A stretch of DNA of 64,000 nucleotides, from the NCBI GenBank assembly GCA_033439295.1, contig JAVTLE010000015.1, positions 2,480,001 through 2,544,000 of the forward strand, read 5' to 3'. Shown one piece after another: positions 47,301 through 58,144 of the stretch. The position numbers and the translations under genes were made by a program. The notes beneath the pieces were generated by a model. It did no database searches. It was given only the letters and a program-made list of their open reading frames with translations, and had not been told where the DNA came from. The first letter of the stretch is position 1. The number at the start of each line of letters is the position of its first letter. This stretch comes from Deuterostichococcus epilithicus (taxonomy: Eukaryota > Chlorophyta > Trebouxiophyceae > Prasiolales > Stichococcaceae).

Positions 47301-50300
47301 AGACGGCTTCTCAGAGCCCAACGGAGAGGGGCGACTGCCGACCTTGTCGTGCTGGTGGCGGTGCTCGAAGCTGGACCCGGTGTCCAGCAGCAAAACATCG
47401 CCGGCGCGCAGGCGCACGTCCCGCACATCGGACGAGATCTGGACGCCCTGCGGGGTTGAGCAACCTGTCTGTGACGCAGGATCTGATGTCAACCATGCAA
47501 ATGAGACCTGCAGCCGACGAGACTGCCCTCGCCGATGTGCAAGGTGGCTGGAGCGCTGCATGCAGGTGCGGAGGTGCACATGCTTGGCACAGCGCATCCT
47601 GTGGCGCCTGGCAGCCTGACTGAGCGCAGCCACATCGAGCGACAGCTGCCGGCGCAGCAGCCAGCGCGTGGCCACAGACCGCCCTGCCAGGCAAGACGCG
47701 CCAGTCTCCTCCCCGTGACTGTCGCCACTTAGACGGCGGCACTGCCGTCAAGCAAGGACCCGTGGCCCTCCAAGCTCACCGCGCGGTGGATGGCGACGAC
47801 GACGCCGTCGAAGCGGTTGCGGAAGCGCGCCTCACGGACTGAGCGGCCGACCAGGGGGCTGCGCGCCCCGACGGAGACCTGAAGGGAAGCAGCGAAACCC
47901 AGTGCGTCCATGCGTGTTGCATGTAGCTGACCGTCCACTTTTCCTCTTCAGGCAACAGCCTCCGTGGTCGACACCAGTGCAGCAGCCACAGCCGCGTATG
48001 ACATCCGCGGCCACGCCTGCACCTGCTGGCTGGGCGGTCCAGGTTGTAGGCGCACATCTGAATCATCGCTCTTTATCGGTTGTCCAGGCCACGCCACCCC
48101 GAGCTTCCAACTGACCACTGTATGCAGCCACTGTCCGCTCCCCAAAGACTTTGAACCTCACACAACAGCACGAACCTGCACCAGCTGGCGGTCCAGGATA
48201 TCGGTGTTCAGCTTGGCCACCTGGCCCGCTTGCGCCCGCTCCAGGCCGCTGGTCTTGGACACGAAGTAGATCGTGTCGATGGAGCCCACGAACCACAGCA
48301 GGTCCCCCTCCTGCACGGAACGACATATAAGGCATGAGTGGGCGCCGCATCTGACGGTGCGGTGGTGCAGCCCCGAAAGAGCAGGCATCTGCAGCAGGGA
48401 GGGTGCCTCGTCGGCAGGTAGGTGTCTGCGCAGCCAGGCCTGCAATTGAGGCTTCAAACCTGCAGCAGAATGTTTGAACTTGCCTGCCTGGCGAACATCT
48501 GCATCTGGCAGTGCGGATGCCACCTCGGACATCACGGCATCAGCCGCACAATTGGCGGCGTCTGGGTTTCAGGATTGCAGACAGCGCATCGGCGAACAGC
48601 AGCTTGATCCTGTGGAGCCGTCAAACTGGCTCGGAACACCGCCAGCCACGACCGTCGCCAGCTAGCACGAATCGGACTGCGCTTCCTCAGGGTTGGCCCA
48701 CGAGCGGTTGATGCGACTCGCTCGCACCTCAACGGCGGTGTCGGGGCCGACCTCGCGCATCTGCTCGCCGCCGGCACGGTCGATGCCCACCAGGAACAGG
48801 GCCTCTATGCCCCAGAGCCCTGCGGCCTTCACGCTCTTGCCGGCGCCGCCGAAGCCCTTGGTAACGCGGAAACCTGCGGCGCAGTGGGTGCGGCTCCTTT
48901 GAAAGCGTAATATGAAACTTGCTTCCTGGGCTGGACAGTAGTCCACGTGCCTGATCAGCGGTTGGTGGCCCGGTGCCGCAGCATGTTCCGATGCCAGGGC
49001 ACCGGAATCACTCTGCACCCTGTGGCGGTGCGTCCTGAACCAGCAGGCACCATGGCACCCTGGTTCCTAGGCAGCTGGCAGACCCTACTGCACAGTTCCA
49101 GCCGGCTTTCCAGCCGGAGTGTGTGAAGGGCACTGGCAAGGTGCTGAGCGTCACAAGGAAGCCGGCTTTCGATCATGCTTTGCATACACATGTCCGTTCA
49201 CCATTCTCACCAGAGCAGTGAGTGCACTCGGACTCACCAGAGGAAAACTCCTTCTCCAGCGTGTCATCCAGCTCCTCGGTTTCTGTGAAGGCGGCCTTGA
49301 ATGCCTTGGTCCTGACAACGCCTGTGTCCTCTGCGCCAGAAATAGCGGCGGTAAGCATGGATTGGATTGCAGCAAAGTGCCCTGAAGCGACAACGGTGCA
49401 CACGCTGAGTGAGGATGATCAGGGGGTTGTGCGCCATGCTCCAGCTGATCCGCACATCGGCTGCTGAGGGCACGGCAGGTGCCCATGGCTGTCTACTTGC
49501 TCTTGCTCATCGCACTCGGTCTGCAATGGGTATGGCGTACACCCCTTGAATGCCACACGAGGCAAACACTGAGCTTAGATTCACGGCGCGAAATTCTGAC
49601 GCCGCACCGGCCTGCAGGACGAGCACATCGCCGGCTTCCAGCACCACCTCCGACAGCGGCTGCGGGCTGCGCTTGGCGCCGCGCTTGACGGCCAGCACGG
49701 CGGCATTGAATTGCACGCGGAAGTCGGCGCATTGCACTGACAGCCCCACGAGCGGCGAGCGGCGCCGCACGGTAGCCTGCGGGCAGGGGCGCCTGGTATC
49801 AGATGACTGGGCAAAACTGGCTGCGGATCAGTTGCAGGTGTGCATTCAGCCTGTAGCGAAGATGCAGCCTCACTGCTACTCAAGCAGGAAAGATTGTAAC
49901 AGCACAATCCATGCTCGCCAGTCTAGACACTGCATCAGATGTTGCTGGCTAGCTTTGGACATGCAGCGGCAGTCGCAACCTTGCAGCCATTGTTCAGATT
50001 TAGTGTCATTTCCAAAGCAGTCGAGTTTCGGGTTGTCTCTTTGCGCACCTGGATGAGCTGCGCCCGTGGCGCCTCTGCGACGGCGCCCGCCTCCAGCTGC
50101 TCATTGCTACTGTCGCTGCTGATCTTGGCGGCGTCGTAAGGCAGTTCGCCACTGCCCGCTGTCGCCAGCACGCCCTGCAGCAGAGCATGAGTCATGAGAG
50201 CGATAACCTTTAAACGACTGCGCTGCATGTCTGCCATCATCTGTTGCGTTCAGAGTGGTGCTCTGCAGCCCGCGTGACCTCATCAACATGATATTGCAAC

Positions 50301-53300
50301 CATGTGAGAACTCCTCAGGTCGTGCGCGCGCGCCGCCATACTGCGCAATGATACTGTGCAGCCACTCCCTGTCCAGATGCATCCTGGGCACCTGCACCAT
50401 TGGTTGCGGCACGGTACACTGGGTTCTGATGTAAAACCCCAACCAACCGCCCGGAAGAAACCTTACCTCGTTGGTGAGCAGCTCAAGGTCCAGCTTCTCG
50501 GTGTACAGCTTTGCCTGCTTCATCTCCCTGCCAGGCGGACGCAGAAGAAACTTACGTGTGCCTGCGACCATATTGTGTTAGGCAATCCGAGTGCTCCCCT
50601 CAGCATCGTGAAGTTTGATCCAGGTCGCGCGCACTGCTGCGGCTTGTGTGCGCTGCCATGGCAGTGCAATGCTCTGGACAACATACCCGTCTTGGTCACT
50701 CGCAGCTCCCTCACTCTATCAGGCCTCTGATGAGGCGCACATCGCAAGGGAGAGCCAGGGGATGCGAGCACGGTGTTTGAATAATATGTTTGAATAATAT
50801 ATAGACAGGAAATGGCAGCCATAGGGGATGCCCGGCCGCCGCACCCGCAAAAGTGCAGCTTGTCGCCCTCTTCGAGGAGGTGGTCGGGTCCGACGGCGTG
50901 TGTCACCAGGCCCTGCAAGCACACGCGCGGTTTGCGGCTCACACCGCAAATTTTGCTGGACATTGCATTGCGCTGCATGTGCAGAACGACGCAGATCTTG
51001 GCCTGCGGCAGCAGCGAGACACTGTGGATTGTCCATGCAGATGCGCGCCCAGATAGCACTGTAAATCTGAGTGCCTCACGAAGATGCTGACATATGATGA
51101 ATAGTACGGGACATGCAGGCGGGGCCGGCACCTGGCGCTCCACGGCAACGAGGAAGAGGCGGTCGAGGCGCTTGAGGCCGGCATCGCGCACGGTGGCGCC
51201 GGCAGCAGGGTTGCCGGGCTTGATGCGTGCGACGAACAGTAGATCCGAGTGGCGCCGGGTGTCATCGCCCGCCAACAGCCAGCGGGAAAAGGTCAGCACG
51301 TACAGCATGCCGGCGACGGCATAGGGCACGCTGCAGGTCGTGGAGCAGCGCTGATCAGAGTTTGGACATTTGAACACCCGAATCCTGGGCAGCCTTAACA
51401 CAGGGACGCTGGTGACGGCACATAATCACTCAGCTCTTGGCATGCTGAACTGCTTTCCGCTCAGCGCTGCTGTGGAATCGGCTGTTGAAGAGCTCGGTTC
51501 TCGGACGATGCCAGCACATCGAGCGGCCTGCTGCCTCGTCACAGCTGGCGCCGGCGCCAACAAGGCGATACAGTCGGTCAGTGCTATGCTGCAAGCTCAA
51601 GAGCTGCAGTTGCACCCGTAGGGAGTGATGTCGAAGAATCCAAAGCGCTCATCGGGTGTGCCCGCGTAGCGCTCAGCCTGCAAACCTGACCACACAGAAG
51701 ACACACATTTCAGTGTGCTGAGAGTTGTACGTGCTGCGAGTGAACCAGCAGATGTGATTGCGGGTGGCTGGACTAGCATCAGGTTGGGTTGGGGGGGGGG
51801 GGGGGGACCCAGCGCATCACATCAAAAGTAGGACAGCAGCGCACTCGATATGACCAGGTTGGTGGACGAGCCGATCAGTGTGCACGTCCCGCCAAACACC
51901 GCAGCATATGACAGCGGGATGAGGAGCTTTTTCGAGGAAATGCCTGGCGAAACACACAGTGAGGTCGGAAGGCAGTGTGTTGAGGATGTATTTTGGGGAC
52001 AACACCGACCAGATGCATGAATCTTGGATGACATTCCAAGGTCACCTGCACGGCGCGACCACGCAATGATGATCCTGCACAGCAAGCCGGCGAGGAAATC
52101 AGTCTGCTCGCAAGCCTCAGACAGCAGTGATAAGGAATGGACCCACAAGCTGCGAGCCAGGTGACCGGAAGAAGACAATGGCAGGTAATGCAAGGCGTGC
52201 AGTGCAGGGGGCGCACGGGATGAGCAGGGCGACAATGGGGGTGTTGTTGAGGAAGGCACTTGTGACCATGACCGGGATGAACATGCGGACCTGCGACAGT
52301 GCCATGTGTCAGAGGATTCATGATGGCGGAGCAGGATGAGAATTTCAAGCCGATGCCGGACGTCGCAAAGATGTGGACTTGGAATGCAGGGACGGCCCAA
52401 CATGAGGTCAGCTGGATGTCATCATAGAGGTTGCACGACCCAGCATGTCACATGCAAACAAGCACTCACTTGCGCCCAGAACGGAGACTTGGACCGTCCA
52501 AGGACGTACACGAGCGCCTTTTCCATTCCTGTGGCACGCAATGTATGATGCATCGGCAAATGTACGTCTGGGGTCGGTTGCCATTCTTGTCTGTTCGGCC
52601 AGTCAATGCGGAATCCTTTAGGCGGCCGGCGCTGCACATTCACTGCGTGTGCATGCCTCTCAGCAGTAGTGAGTGAGCCTTGCAGCCCTCTCGTGCTCGG
52701 CAACACACGAGAGGCTGTCAGTCAGAAGGGCGGCAATGCTGACGCACCTCCAGTCTGGCCGATGCCCTCAGCGACAACATAGAGTATAACCACCTGCAGG
52801 TGTCACCAAAATCAAGGGTAAGGCGTTTCACAGCTTGTCTGAAATGGTCAACCTGCACGCCGCACAAGCCGCACAGCGGCGCATCCGACCGCCTACCGTG
52901 AGTAGGCCAGAGCTGGCGAAGCCTTCCGTAGCCTCCTTCGTAGTGATAATGCGACAAGCCGTCACAAACGCCACCATGCCTACAAGTGACAAGAACACCG
53001 CATTTGGCTTTGCAGGCAGGTTCGCACGCTTGCGCATTGGGTACGCATCGCTTGGTCATCGGGTACGCAAATGCTAAATTTGCATGCCACCACTACCATT
53101 GAGCTGGGTAATGTTTTAGTGGGACCCAGCCAGATGCGAGTCAGTTTAGCAGGAGGTTTGGAGAGTAGTACAAGTAAACCGTCCTGCCATGCTTGTGCAC
53201 TCACCTCCGAAAACAAGATCGGGTCCCACCCAGTCGCCTACGAATGGTGCACAATGAGTGCTGGTTGGCAGCGAAAGCAATGACAGGCGTCACACGCTTG

Positions 53301-53600
53301 CGTACGTGCTTGCATCATCAGTCTATCCCTCGGCGTTCGATCAATGGGGAAGTCTGCCCATAGGTCTTGAAGATGACAACTGCAGAACAGCTCGCAGCAA
53401 CACAGCGTCAAGATATTTATCGTGCACCCCGAAACCGACCCACCCGCCATGATCGTAAGGCCCACCACCAGGGTGGCGATAACGACCTGAGCCACATGTC
53501 AGAAACGTCACACGAGTACGCTGTCGAAGGATCATACCAACAGAAGACCGCCCCGGTCGCGGCAGCTGTGAGGAGGGGGATGCTCGCTGCATGCTGGAAG
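44352..53600 (-). CDS. SLC13-type anion (sulfate/dicarboxylate) transporter with several RCK_C (TrkA-C) domains
   Basis: Predicted sodium-coupled anion transporter, closest in design to Chlamydomonas SAC1/SLT proteins of sulfur nutrition: two membrane halves around cytosolic RCK_C domains. N-terminal half: [15 protein letters not shown] (53,486) joined in phase to [26 protein letters not shown] (about 53,000), [20 protein letters not shown] (about 52,280) and [20 protein letters not shown] then TNLVIS (51,930), the family's Asn-containing hairpin. RCK_C-like pieces: 51,230 ([20 protein letters not shown]), 50,880, 49,750-49,590 ([16 protein letters not shown]), 48,280 and 47,455-47,343 ([20 protein letters not shown]). 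C-terminal half: 46,950 ([18 protein letters not shown]), 46,720 ([15 protein letters not shown]), 46,330 ([18 protein letters not shown]), 45,960 ([18 protein letters not shown]), 45,240 ([10 protein letters not shown]), 45,010 ([16 protein letters not shown]), 44,727-44,680 ([15 protein letters not shown]) and 44,474-44,352 (stop TGA). The last four joins agree in phase. The N-terminal end is uncertain. Confidence 0.85.
47215..47290 (-). repeat. Decayed downstream copy of an RCK_C exon end with its donor
   Basis: On the minus strand the exon ends CACCAGCACGACAAG/GTCGG at 47,343; the same CACCAGCACGACAAG/GTCAGG recurs at about 47,218 in the following intron, an offset of 125. The bases before it also align (GGTCCAGCTTCGAG against GGCAAGGATTGAG). 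Use of the copy donor would add 125 bases and shift the frame. Confidence 0.8.
50773..50804 (+). repeat. AT-rich short tandem repeat
   Basis: TGTTTGAATAATA occurs twice in succession, followed by TATATAG, in an intron of the SLC13-type gene. Confidence 0.85.
51791..51806 (+). repeat. Homopolymer of 16 G in an intron
   Basis: Uninterrupted G run after GGTTGGGTT, in an SLC13 intron (C run on the transcribed strand). Its length is probably unreliable in sequencing, and it could form a G-quadruplex. Confidence 0.9.
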
Positions 53601-54480
53601 CACGTGTCCCAGGTTGCAAGGGTGCAGCAGAAAAAATAGAACCGCAAATGTAGGCGTACCCCTGCTTCCCACCCCAGCTGAACCATCTTGAGTCCAGCGC
53701 TGGACCTGCGCTCAGACCAAAGATGAGTAGAGCCGCTTTCGAATGGTGACGTCGACCGGCCGACGGGCCGCGGGCAGTAAACAAAACCTACCACCGACGA
53801 TTGTAGCAACTCAATCGGAGAAGACCGGCTGCTTCACAGGATCCTCCATCCCTGCAGTAGCTGCAGCTTAACGTCCATTTTGAGACATACAGGGCTGCGC
53901 GGTGGCTTGCGGACCCGGGTGTACCTCACGCACAGCGGTCTTGCATTGATGTACATGCGTCAACGATCGGCACGATGCGCGCGCTACATGGACAAGTCCT
54001 GCTGCAGTTCCAAGTCTGATGCAGGTGCTGAATCTGGCGGTGGATCCGTACGCCAGTGATATGCCGAACACGTGCCACCTGAAATGATGCACCGATCCCG
54101 GAAAACGCTTTACGCCGCTCGCGCACACGATCAGGTGCACATGACAGGCAAGCTAGGATCCCGCATGCGCCAGAAGCAATGGCGATGACGAGGGTTCAAA
54201 CAGAGACGCCGCCGACTACGGACAGCACAGTCAGGCCACGGGGAGCCTGAAGCTACGCGTTTTCAGGCCCAACAAGCCCGAAGCTACGCGTCTTTAGCAG
54301 CGGGCACATGCTCAGAGGCGTCTGGCTGGGGCCGTGACACCATAGAAGGAGCGCGCAGCACGACAGGCACGTTCCACGGACTTCATGCAGGCCGCCAGAT
54401 ACTATCAACCTTTGCAGAGGGCAGCCACACCTGCTCTTCTGTGCGAACTGTCCGGCTCGCTGAGGCTCACTTCCCGTTGC
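53601..54480. other. Region around the SLC13 5' end
   Basis: A possible first exon on the minus strand begins at an ATG at 53,849 (MEDPVKQPVF) after CTGCAGGG, and an open piece near 53,590-53,530 reads [14 protein letters not shown]. Their phase into the exon at 53,486 does not agree as read, so the true start is unknown. The rest, to 54,480, shows no convincing exon. Confidence 0.35.
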
Positions 54481-55889
54481 AGGACGCCAATGATTTCGAG
54501 GTGGAGCTGTTCAAGTCAAGTACTTTGTTTTACCTTGGCACACGCCTCCACCTCACGTCAAAACGTGCACAGTGCCGGATCACAGCTGGCATCATCCCCT
54601 GTTGGATGTGGTAAGGGAATCTGTTTTGGCCGCTGCGAGACTAGGTAAGCTGTTGCAGCTGCTGCGAGATTCCATATCTTTCCATATCTGTTGCAGTCAC
54701 GCAGCGCCTTTCTGAGCTTGCTAACCTTGTGTGGCCTGGCAATGCTGCCGTCATGATGTTGCAGGCACGGCCGCGGCAGCACCAAGATGATGCCCAGTGC
54801 CACTTTCACCAGCCGGTGGCCCAGCGTTGCTGTGTGTGCATTCAGGTGTTTTGCTGTGCAGCAACGGCCACGTCAGCCTCTGGCAACAGTCAGCTGACGA
54901 TTGAACATGCCACACGTACTAGCGCTGGACCGGCTGTCAAAAACCGTGCCAGCCGCCAGCTGCGGGGCCCAAGAGTACAGAATATAGACCTTGTGTCACC
55001 AGTATGTTGTGGCCGAGCATTGTGCACGCTGGTGCTGCTGAACTTCAGGCTGCTGCTGCAGCTGGCGGCCATCGCTGATCGCCGCAGTGTGACGGCGCTG
55101 CTGCAGGACAAGTCAGAGCACGGAAGTCTGCCTGAAGAACAGCATCCTGCTCCGCCCTTCTGCCTGGCTGTGGTTCCAAGTTTGTGGAAAAAGCGGCATC
55201 ACTGTGTTGCACTGTCTCTGGGTTCAGGACCGCGCTGTCGGATGCTGCACTGACCTTGCAACAGCTGCATCCAAGACTGTCATCGAATCTTTATAGACGC
55301 TGTCAGCCACAAGAGCCTGCCCAGGGACTCGCTCGCACCTCCAGGCTGGTGCAGTGGCAACATGGACCGGAAGTGCAGCGCAGAGCCGCGCGGCAGTTGC
55401 ACCAGCCGATGCTATCATGCGCTGCTGAAAAGCCTTTCCCTGAAGTGAAAGCAACAGAAGTCACCGTTCACATGAGGTTGGAGCAGATGTGGGCGTGTGC
55501 AGACGAGAACTGAGGCCTCCATTGCTGCCGTTGCCGCGCCCATGTGCTGGAAGCCAAAGGTGCCAGCACCAGCCCTGCACGTTCCCATGTCCAAGCCCCT
55601 TCAACGCATCATACTTCGGCGTGCAGCTGGGTGCGAGTGCTCGCTGTGGCGAGCAAGACAATTTCGATCTGGACCAGATTGTCGACTTCGGAACCAGATG
55701 TGTCGAAACTTTGATTTGGCATCGTCATTCTGAATTTGCTAAGAGCCTCCAAAAGCGCTCCATATCACGTGTTGCTCGTGGATGCTTCGAAGACAATCTC
55801 TGTCGGCGCAACCACCTGCACCTGGTCACTTTGTCGCATTTGCGTCACCGACGGTCGCAGTCTGCGGTCATGCTCCCACGGGCTGCAGC
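54481..55889 (+). CDS. Unresolved plus-strand gene, scattered exon-like pieces
   Basis: Pieces with AG and GT flanks: 54,485-54,520 (DANDFEVELFK), 55,062-55,112 (LAAIADRRSVTALLQDK) and 55,503-55,559 (TRTEASIAAVAAPMCWKPK, with AAG/GTGCC). A piece near 55,230 reads DRAVGCCTDLATAASKTVIE. I could not join these in one phase and do not recognise a family. The minus strand has competing but poorer frames (54,809-54,558; 55,454-55,224). Confidence 0.25.
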
Positions 55890-55967
55890 ATGGCTGCATC
55901 GATGTCAAGCCTTGCGCAGGATCTGCTGATCAGGATCCTGGGGCATCTAGGGTGTGCCAAGGCCCGC
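55890..55967 (+). CDS. F-box-like first exon of a third gene
   Basis: ATG at 55,890 opens MAASMSSLAQDLLIRILGHL then GCAKAR, ending at a GT at 55,968. The LxxDLLIRILGHL pattern is the core of an F-box-like motif and resembles the first exons of the genes at 23,684 and 58,145. Later exons are not clear; candidates are near 56,341-56,395 (VFGQLEALVNALQLAYL) and 56,700-56,780. It could be a truncated member of the same family. Confidence 0.4.
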
Positions 55968-56999
55968 GTCTGGTGTCATCTCGGTGATCAGCCTCCATCA
56001 CACTTTGACCTGCTCCTGTACCCACCGCGATCCTCGACACGGCTACATGCAGGCAATCACAGGTGTACGGTGGCAGCGCAATTGGCGCTGCGGTCCGCTG
56101 TTCCCTGCTAGGCCTTGGCGTCACCGCTTGTCGACATTGTGTCTTGGCAGCCAGCAGTCGTGATCGCTCCCATGTGTACTGGGCGCCCGTTCCTGCGTTT
56201 TGCGCCAATCAATTTGCTGAACAACAGCTGCACTGCAAACCTACAGCTTTTGGGGAAAAAAAGAGGTGCAGATGGCGACACGGCAGCAGCTCTTGGGGGC
56301 TTGCCGCGCTGCAAGCTGTTTCCTGCCGACCAGTCGCATGAGTGTCATAAGAGTTTTCGGGCAGCTGGAAGCTCTGGTTAATGCACTGCAGCTGGCGTAC
56401 CTGTGACAGCATCCTGCCGGAATGAGCTCGGCCCTGAGCGGGCTGCTGGCGCTGGGCAATGACTCATGCAGTGCCAGTTTGCCAATTTGACATTATGGAT
56501 ACAGGCGAGGGTCATGGCGTGCAACATGCACCGTTGCCATGTGCATGACCCGAATCTGGACTGCAATGTCAAAAGCCGCTGGAGGTGCTCGAGGATAGAC
56601 AGTGCTGAAAGATATGCTGATCAGGGAGCTGCCTACCGTTGAGCTCCTGTGCGACCACCATGTCTGGTCAGCGGGTTTGTCAGCGTCAAGATAGCGGCCC
56701 CAGCTCTGCGCCAAGGTGTGTGTGACGCCGTGACAGGTGTAGGGGCGCTGCAGTGGTTCGTGAGCCCGATGCGCCTCTAGCTGGCGCCGATGCCCAGCTG
56801 CGGCAATATTGGCATGGCACAGCGGCAGGCGTGATTGCTCTGCTGAGCATACTGGACGAAGGCTGCCGCTTCAAGCTGCCGAAGCCAGTGGACGAGCCCA
56901 CTGCCTCCGGGGCGCAGTATGATTCGGCAGCGATCATATGCGTATAGCGCCTGGCATGCCTGCTCTTGTAACTGCCCTGACTTGCCTTCCGAGCCGCAT

Positions 57000-57206
57000 T
57001 CAGGTTGTCATACATATATTCGGCATGTGTCCGTGCTGTCTGCTGAAGCATGTCAGCTGCCCGCTTGCCCGCTGCAAAAGGATCTTGATGTAGAAGCGAT
57101 TCTGCCGTGGGAGGCTGGCTGTACTGCGCCGCATGTGCTGGGTGGCCTGCCGGGTGCGGAGGCTGGGAAAATGGATCCCGCTGAGAAGACAAGGAAGTCC
57201 GCACAC
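57000..57206 (-). CDS. Candidate minus-strand exon, unknown protein
   Basis: After AAAGCAG at 57,207 the minus strand reads VRTSLSSQRDPFSQPPHPAG, then a Gln/Pro-rich part, then LLHQDPFAAGKRAADMLQQT and ARTHAEYMYDN, ending near a GT. The composition (two DPF motifs, Gln/Pro linker, amphipathic helix) is convincing, but neighbouring exons are not identified and the plus strand is also open. Confidence 0.35.
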   Translation of the reverse strand: MCGLPCLLSGIHFPSLRTRQATQHMRRSTASLPRQNRFYIKILLQRASGQLTCFSRQHGHMPNICMTT

Positions 57207-58144
57207 CTGCTTTATCTAGTCTGGACGTTGGGAGACAAGGGAGGCATAATTTTCGGCGATTGCTTTGACCCTTCTGTGGGGTCGCGTGAGTCACCAGGGC
57301 CAGCACACGCGTCCTGCAGGCAATTTTTCCCATTATTGATGTGCACAACTTGCTTAGGCAGATCGCATTCCGCCGGGTGCATGATTGGTGGCGGACGTCA
57401 ATGCTGAGCCTGCTGAGTTTGTGTGTCTTGGCTAGGTTGCACGCAGACGATGTTCCGAACAGGCCAACGAATTCGTAGACGGCACATGTGAGTGCGCGCT
57501 CAAGTTGGCTGCGCAGGTTGAGCAGCGCGTGTTATGCATAAAGCAGGTTCAGTGTGCAGAGCATAGATGACGGTATGGTGAGTACCGACCTATGACGTAA
57601 AGAGAGATAAGTACGCATGGAGCCAGTGACGGATACAATCATGCCAGACGCGAGGAAATGGAGCTTGTAGCCAGTGATGGATACAATCTGCCAGATGCTA
57701 GGAAATGTATGCGCCTCAACCAGTGTCTGTCATGGTCGCGGCATGTACGCATCCACCACTGCGTACAGCAGATGAAAGAGGTAATCCGGTTGTCAGCTGC
57801 GCAGCTCTCGTGCCGTCGATGGTGCCCGCGAGCTCGGCCCGCTGGACGTCCACCAATGTCGTTGACATGGTGAAAGCCGCCAGTGCACTGATGTACCGTG
57901 CTGTGGTTTTCATGTCTCACACGTCCTCTTCACGCATCCTGTTGTATTTGCAGGTGCTGCACCTGGCAATCATCAAGCAGGCGTTCACGTGACTGTGTCC
58001 GACAGTTGACACATGCCAGCTCAATTCAGCAGGTGCCTGCACGACCGCAGCTGCGGCAATCGCTGCATCGACAGTCGAATTCTTTTGTATCCTAAAACAC
58101 ACACTATGCCTCATGAGCGAGGCGTAAGGCAACAATTGTCCGCG
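57207..58144. other. Stretch with a tandem duplication, no gene recognised
   Basis: Upstream region of F-box-like/LRR gene 2. It contains the near-perfect duplication at 57,621-57,707. Open frames on either strand look random. Confidence 0.4.
57621..57707 (+). repeat. Tandem duplication of about 40 bp, offset 48
   Basis: AGCCAGTGACGGATACAATC at 57,621 recurs as AGCCAGTGATGGATACAATC at 57,669. Both copies continue to a TGCCAGA and then GAGGAAATG or TAGGAAATG, with few substitutions and one deleted base. Confidence 0.85.
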
